Source of the DNA: Podocnemis expansa
Taxonomy: Eukaryota; Chordata; Testudines; Podocnemididae
Length of the DNA: 64,000 nt
Reading direction: 5' to 3'
NCBI GenBank assembly: GCA_007922195.1
Contig: ML681995.1
Location: 1,067,982 to 1,131,981 of the forward strand
Positions 13,222 through 26,280 of this stretch are shown in pieces. Numbering within the stretch: position 1 is the stretch's first letter; each line of letters begins with the position of its first letter. Made by a program: the position numbers and the translations under genes. Under the pieces are notes generated by a model, which did not search any database, was not told the DNA's origin, and saw nothing but the letters and a program-made list of their open reading frames with translations.

Positions 13222-13410
13222 GCGGTTGAGAAGGAACTGACGGGTGGGAGGGGGGAGAGAGCATTCCAAACGGCGGGAAGATAGCAGTGACGTCACCGTG
13301 GCAGCGCTCTTCCCCCCTCGGGCACTCTGCTATCAAAATCTCCGGTGTTAGGTGCGGGCGCGGCCACACACCTATAGTGGAGCAGCAGGGACACTGCTCG
13401 AAGAAGAAGC
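13222..13410. repeat. DIRS right inverted terminal repeat
   Basis: Reverse-complement partner of the left repeat. The inner ~165 bp are nearly identical. The outer part (about 13369-13410) instead pairs with the second half of the internal complementary region. It is the upstream end in the transcribed sense, and gag begins about 210 bases inside it. Confidence 0.9.
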
Positions 13411-16400
13411 TCTGTTTTAGAACTTCTGATAAGTTCTGGAAGACCATCCCACCAACCTCCAAAATATATTACTGTAAATATCCAGTAAGCATCAGGGGAA
13501 TGCATTACAGTATCATCATAAAAGTAACCCTTGCAATTTTAATGGTATTAAAGAAAATATTACAATATACAATGGAAAACTAGCATGAATAAATTGAATT
13601 GTGTTGAGGAGGAAGGAAGAAAGTCCATGGGCATTATGAAATAGTTAGAAAGGTTAGATGCCAAGGTAGAGAGTCAGTGGATAACCGTCTCCTGAACACA
13701 CTTTTTGGTCTTATGCATACGGTGACCTACAAAATATTGTACCAAATCCATATTTTTCTATTATACCCATTATAAAACTACTCCCATAATCTTACTGCAG
13801 TATTTACCTGTGTAGTCAGGTAGACAGTTATTTGCATATATAAACACACAGTTTTTGCAAGTTATAGTTATTTACATATTTACAAATACTTCCTTGTCAG
13901 TAGATTCTATTAGTGGACTGAATCTCTCTAAAAATACACAACTAGTTTTTAAAGGTCCAAACATACAACAAAAAGTTAAAGGTACACTGCAACCAATGTA
14001 TTCATGGTCTCACTGAATCAGATGACATACATCTCACTAAACAATGGAAATTTGGGAAGACTTGGTTAAATTTTTATTCCTGCACCCCTCACGTGACTGG
14101 CCTATTCCTAACCAAAAATTAAAACCTATTTATTTATTTATTTCAATGATTAAGTTCAGGTTTTGCTTGTTTTTAGTGTATTTTAAATTTTTACTTTCCA
14201 CTGTATGTGAGGTGGTAGTGTGCTTTTTTTGGGGCAGAGTTGAGGGAATCACTAAAAACAAAAGACCTGATCAGTCTAAAATGTATACTGTTATATTAAA
14301 AGAATATAATAGATTAAAAAGCACATTTTCACTTAACACACATTTTCATTTTTTTTAACACACATTATATTCAGTGTACCAGACCCTTAACATCACATAG
14401 GTGTCAGCTGAAGAGCCTCTGAATATTCAGATTTTCCTAGTGCATTAGAGTTGCAGAAATAGTTTTATTGAATAAATATTGATTTCCAGTAGACATCAGA
14501 ACAGGACCTAACTGTGCACTGGTAAAATTCATTATCTGATAAGTAACAGTGGTTAACTTTGTCATGGGGCCCAAACTCTGCACTAAGTTATACTGAGAGC
14601 AACCCCACAGACTCCCCACTGAAATGAAAGTTAATGAGAATATTGATGTTGGCGTCTACACAGCCATCTGCAGTAGAAAGTACACAGGAGACCCCAGCTC
14701 AAGGATCTTAAATGACTTTTCTTACACTGCCTGAAATAGGTATGGATGCTGTTTTGCTGATCAACATACATTCCTCCACAGCTCCCACTTTTATTTAGCA
14801 CATTTGGAACGGAAAAACTGGGTTTTAAAGATGATACCAAAATACAGCGTAATTAAAAGCAAACCCTACTCTTATGCAGCATCATCAAGGTAGAGAAATC
14901 ACAAAGCACAGAAAGTCAAAACATTTAAAGTTCTTACAGCAATGGTAACTCAACAGGATACATGGAACTAGCACTTATGTTATGATAAGGTCATTAAAGA
15001 AGTCACATAAAGGAAATAAGAACTTCTCTAAATGATGGAACAAAGGTACTAGTACAAGGCTGTCTTTGAACTTAGGTAACTCCCACAATGCAGCCCAAAC
15101 CACATTTCTAACATGCCATTATGATATCCTTCACATGAACAGCTGTGCCTAAGATGAGTGACTGATTTGTCACCATAATACACTCATCTCAAGAGGACTC
15201 CTGCATCAGTAATATATTTAAAGAGGTTTTTGTTTGGCACTTTTAGAACTACTGAAGAAACCGAGTGTCACTTTCAACAGCTAAATGTCTGGAAGATGAC
15301 AGAACTATTTCAAATGAAGTAAAAAATAACCAATAAGCTCTCTAGCATTGGATAAGGATGAAACTATTTGGCTTCATGGAAACCAAATAGGAAGTTCATA
15401 CAGAATTATTTCCTTGCTACAGAATCCTATCTGCTGACTTAAAGATAATGTGAAAAGTTGATCATTCTCCAATAAATTCAGGAGTTCTCCTTAAAGGTTT
15501 GCTGAAAACTCAGACTATATCTCTGCAGAGTAATCGGTGCAATTGTTCATTGTAGTGTCTGATTCAGGTGAAATCAATGGAAGTCTTTCATTGACTTCAG
15601 TAGAATGTGAATCAGGCTCATAATTTCCTATACAAACTGCCTGTTCTATTAAGCTTGCTATTGACAATGCTGATCTCAATAGCCTGCTGCCTTCATGCTC
15701 CTCTTTAAAACAAATATTGTCACTTTACAGTTTGCTTTATAACAGTCATCTGGACATGTTTTTAGAAAGTCAAGTGCATGAACATAAAAGAATGGACTGG
15801 ATCTGTTTCAGAGAAAGAATTATGGACAGAAATATGAGAATCAGTAACATGATAAATGTCTGAATCTATAACACCATTATCTTCTTCCTCAGAAAACTCT
15901 GATAGAAATATTTAAACATACAGTCAAAATATACTAAGCCCCAAGATTTTGAGTAAGGTCTCTCTTTTGCTGTTTCTACACATTTAAACAAACAGAGACC
16001 ACTTTAAAACCCCAACATTTGGCCAAAATGTGATATTTCAATGACCCCAAAAGACCTGAAATTAAATGGTAAAAATGATGGACAACTCACTGCAAAATTG
16101 TCACCTCTAGTGCACCTGTCTACTTACATGAAGTTGGCAGAACATACAGAGTTACTGTGCAAGCAGGTTCAGGTACAGTTATCTTAAATCCATTGCTTCC
16201 ATCATGTTGTTCATTAAAGAGTGACAATAATTTTGCAAAACTTAAAAAATAAATTATAACTGTAAGTTGGCAACAATTAGAAGGAATTTCTAGATGGGAA
16301 GTAGCAGGACAACAACTCCTACTACTGAGCATCCAGGAGTGAGGGAAGTAGAGGGTTTTTAGACTGTGTTAGCATCTTTCTTGTGGGGCTATGGACTGCT

Positions 16401-16639
16401 AATGGAAGCAGTTTCTCAACTATCACAAGTCAAGACTGTCAAAAGGTGACTGGTGATTTTGAGTGCTTCAGTCTTTGGATGTCCAATTCAAGACACCTTA
16501 AGAGGGGTCTGATAGTCAAAGTTTTCAGCACCTACCCTCAAACTGAGGCTCCTTACAGTTGTCTCAAATATTGACCCCAGCCCCAAAAGCAGTAGTCACT
16601 TTTTTTTTTTTTTTTTACAATCTTGTCTTTAAAATACAA
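13411..16639. other. Unassigned AT-rich DNA
   Basis: No gene is seen. It holds a (TTTA)n tract near 14125-14142. A short relic at about 15530-15625 contains 'aatcaatggaagtc' and 'cattgacttcag', the same dispersed motif as near 4400 and 39000. Confidence 0.45.
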
Positions 16640-16745
16640 ATAATTATTACCTCATGGAAACATTATGAGGCTTAATTCAATTAATTAGCAAAGCTCTTTG
16701 AGATCATTGGATGGAAGTCACTGTAGAAATATAAAGCTTTGTTTA
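16640..16745 (+). repeat. Ancient interspersed repeat relic
   Basis: Contains phrases close to 'tgaggcttaattcaattaat' and 'aaagctctttgagatc', followed by a degraded 'gtagaaatataaagc'. This resembles a widely dispersed vertebrate repeat tail whose usual form has 'aaagcgctttgagatcc' and 'gctatataa'. The class (old SINE or LINE tail) is not certain. It follows a T run at about 16600-16617. Confidence 0.35.
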
Positions 16746-17905
16746 TAAATCGAGTCTGACATATGAAGCAGCACATACTGCATAAAAACTAGAAGATTAA
16801 CCCCTTACCGAAATCATCACCTTTCATGGGTGCACTTTCTCCTTCAGCATCTTTATTCATCTCATCATCAACCATCACAAGGTCCTTTTTTTTTTTTTTC
16901 TTTAAATTTGATTCAGGCAATCAACTGGCACAGGACTCCAAGTCTCCCCTCCCCCAAAGCCCGGAGGATCCTAAGCTGGACAACAGAGCTCTGTGATTCT
17001 GCAGATAACATCACATGATGTTTTGTTTTTAATCAAGGCAAAATGTCTTGCATCAAAATATTGTAAATCTTTAATATCTTTTTTCTACTTTTTAAAAATC
17101 TCTCTCAGCACCAGTTGCTGTTTGTAAAATCAATTTCTTGAAGTGTTCTTCACCCGAGTCATGTTTAGTTACCTAACCAGATATGGGTCTTATACTCAAA
17201 TTTGCTTTAGCAGCTTTGGATTTTTCTCTGATTCTTTCTTTATTGATTTTTCAACCCCTTCCCTTGTGAAAATTGAAGCCTTTCGATCCTATATATTTCT
17301 TTTTGGTTATTTCAGTTTTTCTTTGCTTGCAAAAATAGTCTCTTTCTCCACACACAACAACTGGCACTTTATGGGTAAAGAAAGAGCAGCTACCTGAAAT
17401 AGTCGAAAATATGAAGGTCTGGGAGAAAGGTCGGACTCCAGAAGAGTACAGGCTGTTACAATAAGGATAAGGGAGAGAAAAGAACATACAGGGGAAATCA
17501 CATCAGTATCTTCGATGTCTGACATTAATGTGAGAAGTATTGGGGTAAAGCAGGAAGAACTTATTGCTAGTTAATAAACACAACAGTAACACAGCTGGCA
17601 TCACAGACTTGGTGGAATAATTCATGCTGCTGGAATAGTGGTATTGAAGGGTACAGCATGCTCAGGAAGGATAAGCAGGAGGTATTGCCTTATATATTAA
17701 AAATGTACATATGTGGACTTGTGACTGAGATGGAAATAGGAGAGAGACTTGTTGAAAGTCTCTGGGGAAGAACAAAAGGGATAAAAAAACAAGGATGGTA
17801 CAGGTCTATTAGTGACCTCCAGGCCAGGAGGAATGAACATGTTTACTTTTTAAACTAAAATCATTCAAAGGACAGGACTTGGTGATTATGAGGGACTTCT
17901 GCTAC
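16746..17905. other. Unassigned DNA
   Basis: T-rich stretches near 16885 and 17085-17095, and short overlapping frames on both strands at 17140-17520 that look like chance frames in low-complexity sequence. No gene call. Confidence 0.45.
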
Positions 17906-18440
17906 AAAGACATTTGTCCTTTCTGTCCAGTGCCTCCCTGCCTTATCTATTGGACAAACAGCACAGGCTCTGCCCAAAAGAACAAATGGGCACAAAACTG
18001 ACATTAGAAATCACATCATTCAAAAACCAGCAGCTGAGCACTTCAATCTTCCTGATCGCTCTATCGATGATTTGCTATTAGCTGTGCTCAAGCAACATAT
18101 TAAGGCTTCAAAGAGAAATGGCAGAATTGGAATTCATTTGCAAATTTGACTGTCTCTTCAGAACTAAATAAGGACTTTGGAATTTTTTTTTCTCATTACA
18201 ACAGGTAATTTGACCCCATCCTCCTCTATATGCTGTTCCATAGTGTTTGAATTTTAACAGCTGCTTTGATTTGCTGTTAGAGTGTGACCTTATCCTGCGA
18301 TTACATATCCCTGCATTTATTTTGCTCCCATTCTGTAAGTTTCTCCATCTTCAAAGGGTCTGACAAAGTGGGATTTTCTGCAACATAATCTCATGCAATA
18401 AATTTGTTAGTCTTTAAGTGCTACAGGAGTCCTTGTTTGT
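17906..18440 (+). mobile_element. Penelope-like element, 3' part
   Basis: About the first 180 bases resemble the GIY-YIG endonuclease part of the better preserved copy near 32.5 kb (a LIYWTN-like start replaces LYIGQT; 'ggcacaaaactgaca' corresponds to NAHKTDIRNH). The remainder is the shared 3' untranslated part, ending with 'aataaatttgttagtcttta', 'caggagtccttg' and a T/G-rich end. The coding part is broken by stops and frameshifts. Confidence 0.65.
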
Positions 18441-18539
18441 TTTCCATTGAATTACTAATAGTCATCTTAGCTTCAGTACCTGGAAAGATAACAGAGCAAA
18501 TAAATCAATTTGCAAACACCTAGAAGTTAACAAGTCACA

Positions 18540-19022
18540 GGGTTGTGATGTGGAGGGGGGAAGCAATATAGGTGGTATATCTTGACTTTAGTATGACTTC
18601 CAATACTGTCTCACATGCCCTTTTTTAAAAAGATAAGAGCAATGCAACCTAGATGTAACTAGTAAAGTTGGGGGCATAAGTGGCTGGGAAACCACTCCCA
18701 GAGAATAATCATAAATTGTTCACAGTCAAACTGGAAGGATATATCATGGAGTCCCACAGAGATCAGTTCGGAGTCCAGTTCTGTTCAGTATCTTCATCAC
18801 TGATTTAAATAATGGAATATAGAGCACACTTATAAAGTTTGCAGTCAATACCACACTAGGAGTTGTTGCAAGTGCTTTGGAGGATGGGATTAAAATTCAA
18901 AATAATCTAGACAAACTAGAGAAATAGTCTAAAGTCAAGAGAATGAAATTCAATATGGACAAATGCAGAGAGCTCCACTTAAGATGGAACAATCAGCTGT
19001 ACACAGACAAAAATGGAAAATG
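18540..19022 (+). mobile_element. CR1-type LINE relic, RT C-terminal region
   Basis: The decayed reading resembles the CR1 reverse transcriptase past the catalytic core: DFSMTSNTVSHMPF-like text, then a SVLSPVLFSIFITDLNNGI-like line, then KFAVNTTLGVVASALEDGI and NLDKLE. These correspond in order to the CR1 GSVLGPVLFNIFINDL and FADDTKLGGVA blocks. The catalytic FADD box is lost (FAVN-like), and stops and frameshifts are frequent. Confidence 0.7.
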
Positions 19023-20091
19023 ACTCCCCAGAAAAGAGTACTACAGAAAAGATTGCAGACTTTTCACTATATGCAAAGAATCAGTCCCTTTCGCCACTGG
19101 CTCATGGTGGTGACTACATAAATGAGAAAGGTGCCAACATACATTCTTCATGCCGAGGCTTCTACCTCTATTGCTGTAAGAATTACCTATGAGGTTTCCT
19201 CATCTTCTGTTATAGTATCTAAAAAAAATAGCAAATAGCTGGAGTATCTGATACCAAGATGGCAACTATTTCTTTTCCCTTCTCATAAGAAACACTGGCT
19301 GTTGCAAACAAATTGGTCTAAAGAATTGTTGGTCTTAAAAGGGCAGACACATCCCGTCATGGGCTAGATCAAAAATAGGATCCTCTACTGAACCACTGCC
19401 TTGGGATACACGAGAAGGCATAAGACATGGAACTCCAAGAAGCGCAGATTTTACATTACAGTGGACATACACTGTATGTGTAATTTGATTAAAAACAGAA
19501 AGAGGAAAAAATAATGCAAGTATCTTAAATGTTTCATTGGCTGCTTAACCTGTACTTTTCTGTGATATGTTGCCAGTATTCTGAATTGTCAAGTTCCTGC
19601 ACAAAATGCTTTGCTGAGCTGCTCTGTCAGAGAATTTAACCAGCTGCCACAGAGCAAGTTTCATCTGATCCTCTGATAAGCTAGATAGCAATGATGATGC
19701 TCATTGACACCCCCTTCTGTATTTCTTTCCTAGCTGACTCATTCCAGTTACTGGATACATTTCGTTTTTTAAAGAAGTTATTACTAGTCTTATCAGTAAA
19801 TGAAAGATATGAAGGTTAGACTTCTATCACCCAGAGAAAGTGTGCTGAGTGTTATGAGTAAACTCCAAGGAAAAAGCTTGGCACTGGAAAATGCACAATT
19901 TATTCAGGATTATTTCCTCTATTGGACCTATAATGGTACACTTAGAAAACAAGGCAAAAAAAATGCAAATCCATGTGTCTAAAATTAGTCCTCAATCCAC
20001 ATTTAGTACCTAAATAGAAGAGGCCTGATGTTCAGAGGTTTCAAGTATTTCCAATAGTAATTATATTTCATATTGCAGGGCTAGGAACCCT
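19023..20091. other. Unassigned AT-rich DNA
   Basis: No gene or repeat recognised. A 60-codon frame at 19800-19982 has no family resemblance. Confidence 0.45.
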
Positions 20092-21960
20092 AGTCACAGA
20101 ATCATAGAATATTTGTGTTGGAAGGGACCTCAGGAACTCGTCTTGTCCAGTGGTCTCCAATCTTTTGCCAGCAGATGGTGCACCACTCCTTGATTTTACT
20201 TGGTAACTGCCCTTTAGAAGTCAATTGTGATCAACCAGTTGGAGACCACTGATCAAGTCCAACCAAACGGGGCTAACTCAAACTACATCACCCCAGCTAG
20301 TGCTTTGTTTTCTAAAAGTTTAAGCAATTCTATTCCTCTCCTCCTCTGAGCTTTCTCTCCAGTTTCTCCATATTTTTCTTAAAGTGTGATTCTCAAAACA
20401 GGACACAATATTCCAGCTGAGGTTTCACTTCTACAGATTGGGGCAAATTATCTCCAGTGTCTTACATCTGACACTTCTGTTAACACGTCCCAGAATATTA
20501 GACATTTTCACAAGTGCACCACATTGTTGACTCACAGTCAGTTTGGGATCCCCTCTAACCCACAGTTAGCCACATTTACTAAGCAGATGTTCTGTATTTT
20601 GTAATTGTGCATTTAATGTTTCCCTCCTATGTGTACTACTTTGTGCTTGTCTTCGCTGAATTACATTTCAGTGATTTCAGATCTATTCTGTAATTCGTAA
20701 AGGTCATTTTGAATTCTAATCCTGCCCTCCAAGTACTTGCAACCCCCTTCCAGTTTCACATACTCTGAAAATTTTTTGAGCACATTCTCTAAATCATTGT
20801 CCAAGTCATTAATTAAATTGTTTTATAATACTAGACCTGGACAGACGCATCTGGACCCAAAAAAGATACTTTGTCCCAGTTTGAGAGTGAAACATTGATA
20901 ACTACCCTCTGTGAATGATCTTTCAACCAGTTATGAACCCACTTCATAACAATTTCATCCAGGCGATATTTCCCTAGTTTGTTTATTAAACTTATGTTAA
21001 AAGCTTTACTAAGATCAAGATATATCCCACATCTACTGCTTCCCTACTATATAGTAAACCAGTAACTTTGTCAAAGAGGAAATTAGGTTGGTTTGGCATA
21101 CTTTGTTCTTGGCAAATTCATGTTTGCTATTATTTATTATCATATTATTTTCAAATTGATTATTTAGTAATTTGTTCCAGTATCTGTCCAAGGTATCAAA
21201 GTTAGACTGACTTGTCTACAGTTCCCCGGATCCTCTTTGGTCTCCTTTTTAAAATTGGTACCATATTTCCTGATTGCCAGTCCAATAGACCTCACCTGTC
21301 TTCCAGGAGTTCTCAAAAATAATCTAACAGTTCTGAGGTAGCTTCAACTAATTCCCTACGTACCTTAGAGTGAATTTGGTCAGGCTCCTCTGATTTGAAT
21401 ACATCTACCTTATCTAAATTTTAACTTTTCCCATTCTAGCAAGTGTTCTGTCTCCCTTGTTAATATAAATTTTGTTAAGCATCTAGTCACAATTAGCCTT
21501 TTTTAGTGAAGACTGAAGGAAAGTAAGCATTAAATACCTCAGCCTTCTTGATGTTATCAATTATTAACTTTCCCCTGCTAAGTAGTGGACCTACACCTTC
21601 CTTCATTCTTCTCTTGTACATAATCTATTTATAAAACCCCTGTGCATTGCTTTAGATGCCCCCTTGATAGATGCAATGCATTTTGTGATTTAGCCTTTTT
21701 GATTTGGTCCCTACATGCTTGTACTATTCATTTTGTATTCATTCTTAACGTGTCCATGTTTCTCATTTTTTTGTAGGATTCTTTTTCTGATTTTCAGGTC
21801 ATTAAAGACCTCCTGATGGAACTATATTAGCCTCTTACTATTCTTTCTATCTTCTCTTTGCATCAAGGCAGCTTGCTCTTGTGCCTTTAATACTGTCACT
21901 CTGAGAAACTGCCAGCTCTCCTGAGCTTCTTGTTCTTTATGCTGATTTGAACTATAGAAA
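20092..21960 (-). mobile_element. CR1 LINE, truncated and decayed, antisense
   Basis: The + strand begins with the hallmark antisense CR1 3' end ('agaatcatagaatatttg', 'ttggaagggacct'). Read on the minus strand the interior is CR1 reverse transcriptase: a KSEEPDQIHSKVRRELV-like block, ENSWKTGEV, VPILKRRPKRI and a degenerate DFSKAFDTV-type segment near 21000. Stops and frameshifts abound and the 5' end is missing; the match fades at an A-rich run near 21967. At nearly 1.9 kb it is the longest CR1 copy here. A small hAT MITE has inserted near its 3' end. Confidence 0.8.
20140..20259. mobile_element. hAT MITE of 104 bp inserted in the CR1 copy
   Basis: The element spans 20148-20251 with inverted ends CAGTGGTCTCCAA and TTGGAGACCACTG. 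These are exact reverse complements over 13 bp. Flanks GTCTTGTC (20140-20147) and ATCAAGTC (20252-20259) match at 5 of 8. Both are close to ATCTAGTC, which CR1 usually has here, so they are decayed copies of one 8-bp target. Removing the element rejoins the CR1 text, which proves insertion after the CR1 copy. Confidence 0.88.
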
Positions 21961-23069
21961 TCCACCTAAAAAAAAAACCCAAAAAATGATTTTATGTTTG
22001 TAGAAATTAAACATTAAAGTGCTGCATTCATACAGTTATTAAAAGCTTATTCTTATCTCAGCTACAGAATTTAACATTATCAGAGCTGGCCTCATTATAA
22101 ATGCTAAGCTCTCATGAACAGCATTACAGTGCTGTGGTGTTTGTGACTATTATTTTATCCTACTCATTAATAATTGGAATCATTGCCATGCACACACCTT
22201 ACCCTCAGTTTTCCTGGCAATATATTTCTATTCTGCTTATTTCTGTGCAAAATTAAATTAACCCGAGTTTAAAAAACTCAATAAACATCAATCACATGAA
22301 TACAAGCCAGAGAACAATAGCAATCTACAAATGCCAAAAAGTTAATTATCTAAATATTTTCAGATTTGTAAGATGTCAGAAAAAGAATAGAATTTATTGC
22401 AATGAAACAAGGAAATAAAGAGAGATAAAAGAGAAGACTGAACAATTTCAGGGGCATTCAAGACTTGGACCAGGTTCAAATTTTTCACATGGAAACTTTT
22501 AAGAATTAACAGCATGCAAGTGTACCATCTAAAGTTTTTACTGATACAAATAACTTCCTAGAACTCCTCTTCTCCTTGATGTATTCAGGGATAATGGAAT
22601 GAAGGGCCATTTGCCATGACAATTGGAATATCTTAGTCTTCAGAGAGAAGGAGAGAGATTTGGTGTGGAGGAAAACTTCCCACCATGAGACAACCTTCTG
22701 AAGACCTAGGGTCTTTGTAGGAACATCCTTTGAAATATATGAGGTAAGGCAATTTCCTGCAATGTCTTTGGAAGACCTTATTGTATTAAATTTATGTAAA
22801 ATTCTGGGGCAGAAATTGGAGGGATTTTTATGGGGAAGAGAAATCACAGCTCCTCAAGGAATTAAGAATTGGTGTGGGTGATTAGGCCAATTTATTTAAG
22901 ATGTAACACCGGCACCTGGAGACACTTACATATATTAGTTCGAACTAGATTCTCCAGAGATCAACAGACAAAGAAAGGACTTTTGGACAGTCTGATTTTT
23001 AAACTGATCAAGTAAGGAGACAGGCCCTTCTGTTTGGTGATGGCTGTGGGCAGCAAATGGGACAATCCT
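21961..23069. other. Unassigned AT-rich DNA
   Basis: An A-rich run at 21966-21986 marks the CR1 edge. A 113-codon minus-strand frame at 22506-22847 has no recognisable family and lies in simple AT-rich sequence. No gene call. Confidence 0.45.
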
Positions 23070-23536
23070 TGTGGAAGGATTAAAAACTGACAAATGGAAG
23101 AAGTCCAAAGGAGAGCAAGAAAAGTGACTCAGGGTCTAGAAAACATGACCTACAAGTAAAGATTAAAAAATCTTGTTTGTTTAGTCTGGAAAAGAAAAGG
23201 CCAAGCAGGGACTTAACATTTGAGTATATAAAAGGGTGATAGATTGTTCTCCTTATTCACTGAAGACCGGGCAAGTAGTAATGGGCTAAAATAGCAACAA
23301 AGGAGATTAATTGAGACATCAGAAAAAACTTCCTAACTCTAAGGGTAGTTTAAGGTCTGGAACAAGAGTTACCTAGGGAGATTGTGAAATTTCCATAACT
23401 GGGAGGTTTCTAAGAACAGATAAAACCGAAACATGTCAGGGATGGTGTGGATAATATTTTGTCCTGTCTCAGTGCGGGGAAGTGAACTTGATGACCTGCT
23501 GAGGTTCCTTCCACATCTCCCATGCTGTGATTTTAC
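23070..23536 (+). mobile_element. CR1-type LINE relic, 3' end
   Basis: Reads in the CR1 order for the region after the RT: 'gtccaaaggagagcaagaaa', 'gtttagtctggaaaagaaaa', 'gaacttgatgacctgctgag' and an ending near 'ccatgctgtgatttt'. Similar wording occurs in the copy at 47.9-48.8 kb. No coding capacity remains. Confidence 0.65.
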
Positions 23537-26280
23537 CTGGGCCCAAGGCTAGGGTTGGAGTGACCTCTGGTAAGCTTTCTAGCATTTACACAGGTTTCTA
23601 TAGTATTTTTAGCATGTTTTCTCTTTAATGCTTTTGCCGAAAGAATAAGTAAGCTTGCTTGGAAAGAATGACATGGTAACTTTTAACTGAGGGCAATTGC
23701 TTGGATTCCTTTCCAGAGGCTCTGCAAGAAAGACAGCTCCTGGTCTGCTGGAAATATCACAGTGTAGGCAAGGAATTGTGCAGCTAAGAAAAAACCTGTC
23801 AGGTGGGAGTGAGATGTATGTCTGCAGTCAAGAAAGGTGACATCACAGGAGCCAGTGGCCTAGAATGTATACCCTTCATGAACCACAGAATGAGAATATA
23901 GGTGCAGTTGTCCTGAACCGAAAATCTGCTCCATAATACATATACATCATTCCTGAAGATAAAATAACCACTTTAAAGATATTTAATACAGTTGGTTATA
24001 AAAATATATTTTATTGTATATAAAGAATGAGATTCTGCCCTGCTTTACAGCCATCTAAATCCATAGTAGATTTGCAGTGGGGTTCAGTGAAGTAACACAA
24101 ATGAATTTGGCTCAAATTCCAAGTCCATCATTCAAACTGTTCATGTCTCATCTTGTCTATTTCTTAATAGTCTGCTCCCTCGTCAAACAAAAATTAATGT
24201 ATATTCTCATCATAGTTTGACTTGGAGGTCTCAGTTCATTCTGGATGAAATTGTTTTGAGTTCCAGCCACTGACACAGGTGAGATTTCAAGTGAATGAGC
24301 CCATTGCCTGTTTCTTTCCTGAAGCTACACTATATTGCTCTCTCCCATAATTATGAGAATGATGTGCTGAGGTATCAATAATTCTGTGTGATTTCATTCA
24401 AGCCATCCACCCACTTTGAGTTGGAATCTTCACCAGGAATCCACCCACTCAGAATCCTCACCAGTCAGTCAGATGCTTCTTTTTACCACCCTATTTTCTA
24501 AGTATATCATATGCCCAGATACAAGTTACAAATGCTATCTGAAAGTTCACTATAAGCAGTTGATTTAACAACATTAGATCTGCCTCTGAATTTTTTCTTA
24601 ATGAATCTCCCTTGGTGACAGCACACCTCACACAACAAGATCTACATAATATACCCAACATTTGTTAATAATGGGAAGGTTCACAGAGGATACCACATAG
24701 GCAATTTATTGAGCATGATACATTTCCAGTCTTGGGCTTAATCATGAATCACAAGAAATTCATAATGCAGCTATCACACAGGAGTCAGTCTCAGAAGACA
24801 CTTAAATTTGGTCCTTCCACAAAGAGATAAAGTTGTCACACTTCACTTCAAAGTCTTTATCTACCATTTAAAACAGGAAAGTCTGCCACCAGAATACAAC
24901 TCATATGCTGAACTAATGGTGTCTCTTGTCCATTTAGCATCATTTTTGTATACAATTTTATTAACTTTTCTGTGATATATCATATGAAACACCAGTGTAA
25001 GATTATTAAAAAGTAGAAAGGTAAGTAAATAGATTACACTGTCATATTGGCCCAGAAATCTCTCTCTGAAAGATGAGTTTTAAACACTAAATTTATGAGG
25101 AGGAGGGGAGAGAAGAAAGTAAAAATACAGTTATATAGACAGAAGGCAGAAAAGGAAAGATAAAGGTGAAGTTATATCTTGGTATCATTATATCACTCTG
25201 AATTAAGCTGGCCCGCATCATGTTTAGGTAGTTGGAAGTGCCAAATAACCCTTTTTTAGTACTTTCAATAGATCTCACATGTACACTTTACAATTTTTGT
25301 TTTGAAAGTCAAAACCATACTACAATCTTTAGGCCATAGAATCACCTATACTCTTTGCACTCTTCACAAATCAGAAACATACATTATTAACTGGTTTCTC
25401 ACCCTCAAGCAGTGGGTGCAGGAAGGAGGGAAGGGCCTAACACAGGCAACATTTGACGATGACCAAATAGCCTGAAATTTTAGAAGAGAAAGCAATTGCA
25501 ATAAGGACAGCAACAGCAGCTACCTCCAAACAAACATGAACCGCAAGATCATACTCAGTTTTGTCAGGAGATGTGTACTATTTAGCAAGGATGATAGCCA
25601 GGAAAATATAAATCAGGAGCTTGATCTTGTGGAACACTACTATTTGTGAGGGTGGCCTCAGCATTCCAAATCAAAGATAGCATATTTATAGTGGTCAAAA
25701 AAAAATGTAAGCCCCAACCTAATGGAATTCTTGCTACTCATCAATAAAGTAGCAGCATATTTCCTTTTCAGATCACAGTTTCTACTTGGAGAATCAAAGC
25801 TGGAAAACAAAACACGTTCTCAATTATAAAAGTCCTCCAGTGAGGAAGAATAATTCCACAGGTACAATCAAATGACTCTTCTCAAATAAGTGAAAAGGGT
25901 TTTCAGCTTTATGCCACCATAAAATAAGAGGGAAGAGGCGTTTCCATTCACTACTTACCTGCTTTCTGTTATTTTAAAATAGTCAGAGATCTCACACAAT
26001 GACTGAACCATTCCAGAGAAATTAACAGACTATTAAGCAGCAAGGAACAAACACAAAAGTGTTTGAGCATTCTGTATTTAGATTGCACCAAACAAGTGTC
26101 AGTTGTAAACTCCTCAAACAGTATCAAAGACTGACCAGGGAGTCATAGCCAATCTGCTTAGGTACTTCGGTCTACTTTGCCACCTAGATAAGCTTGTGTT
26201 TGTGATAGGCAGCCCCTAAACTAAAAATCAGAATACTCAGGCTACTCCCAGTCTCAGAGAAGCAGTCACTTACCCCCAGG
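23537..26280. other. Unassigned AT-rich DNA
   Basis: No gene is seen. Around 24035-24075 is a faint copy of the 'gattctgccctgctttacag' dispersed motif. A purine-rich tract lies at 25097-25160. Confidence 0.45.

Larger units (their letters stand above)
7411..13410 (-). mobile_element. DIRS-type tyrosine-recombinase retrotransposon, nearly complete
   Basis: A 6.0-kb element read on the minus strand in the order gag, reverse transcriptase-RNase H, tyrosine recombinase. It has the architecture particular to DIRS: inverted terminal repeats (7411-7627 and 13222-13410) and an internal complementary region (7675-7780) whose halves are complementary to the two outer edges. DIRS elements replicate through a circular cDNA inserted by the recombinase, and no target duplication is expected or seen. 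The element is GC- and CpG-rich against AT-rich flanks, and I see only one in-frame stop (gag) and one frameshift (RT-RNase H), so the insertion should be fairly young. The ends are placed from the complementarity with the internal region and could be off by a few bases, most likely at the right end. Confidence 0.93.

Noticed and set aside
22506..22847. 113-codon minus-strand frame
   Set aside because: No family resemblance, AT-rich surroundings, no gene signals.
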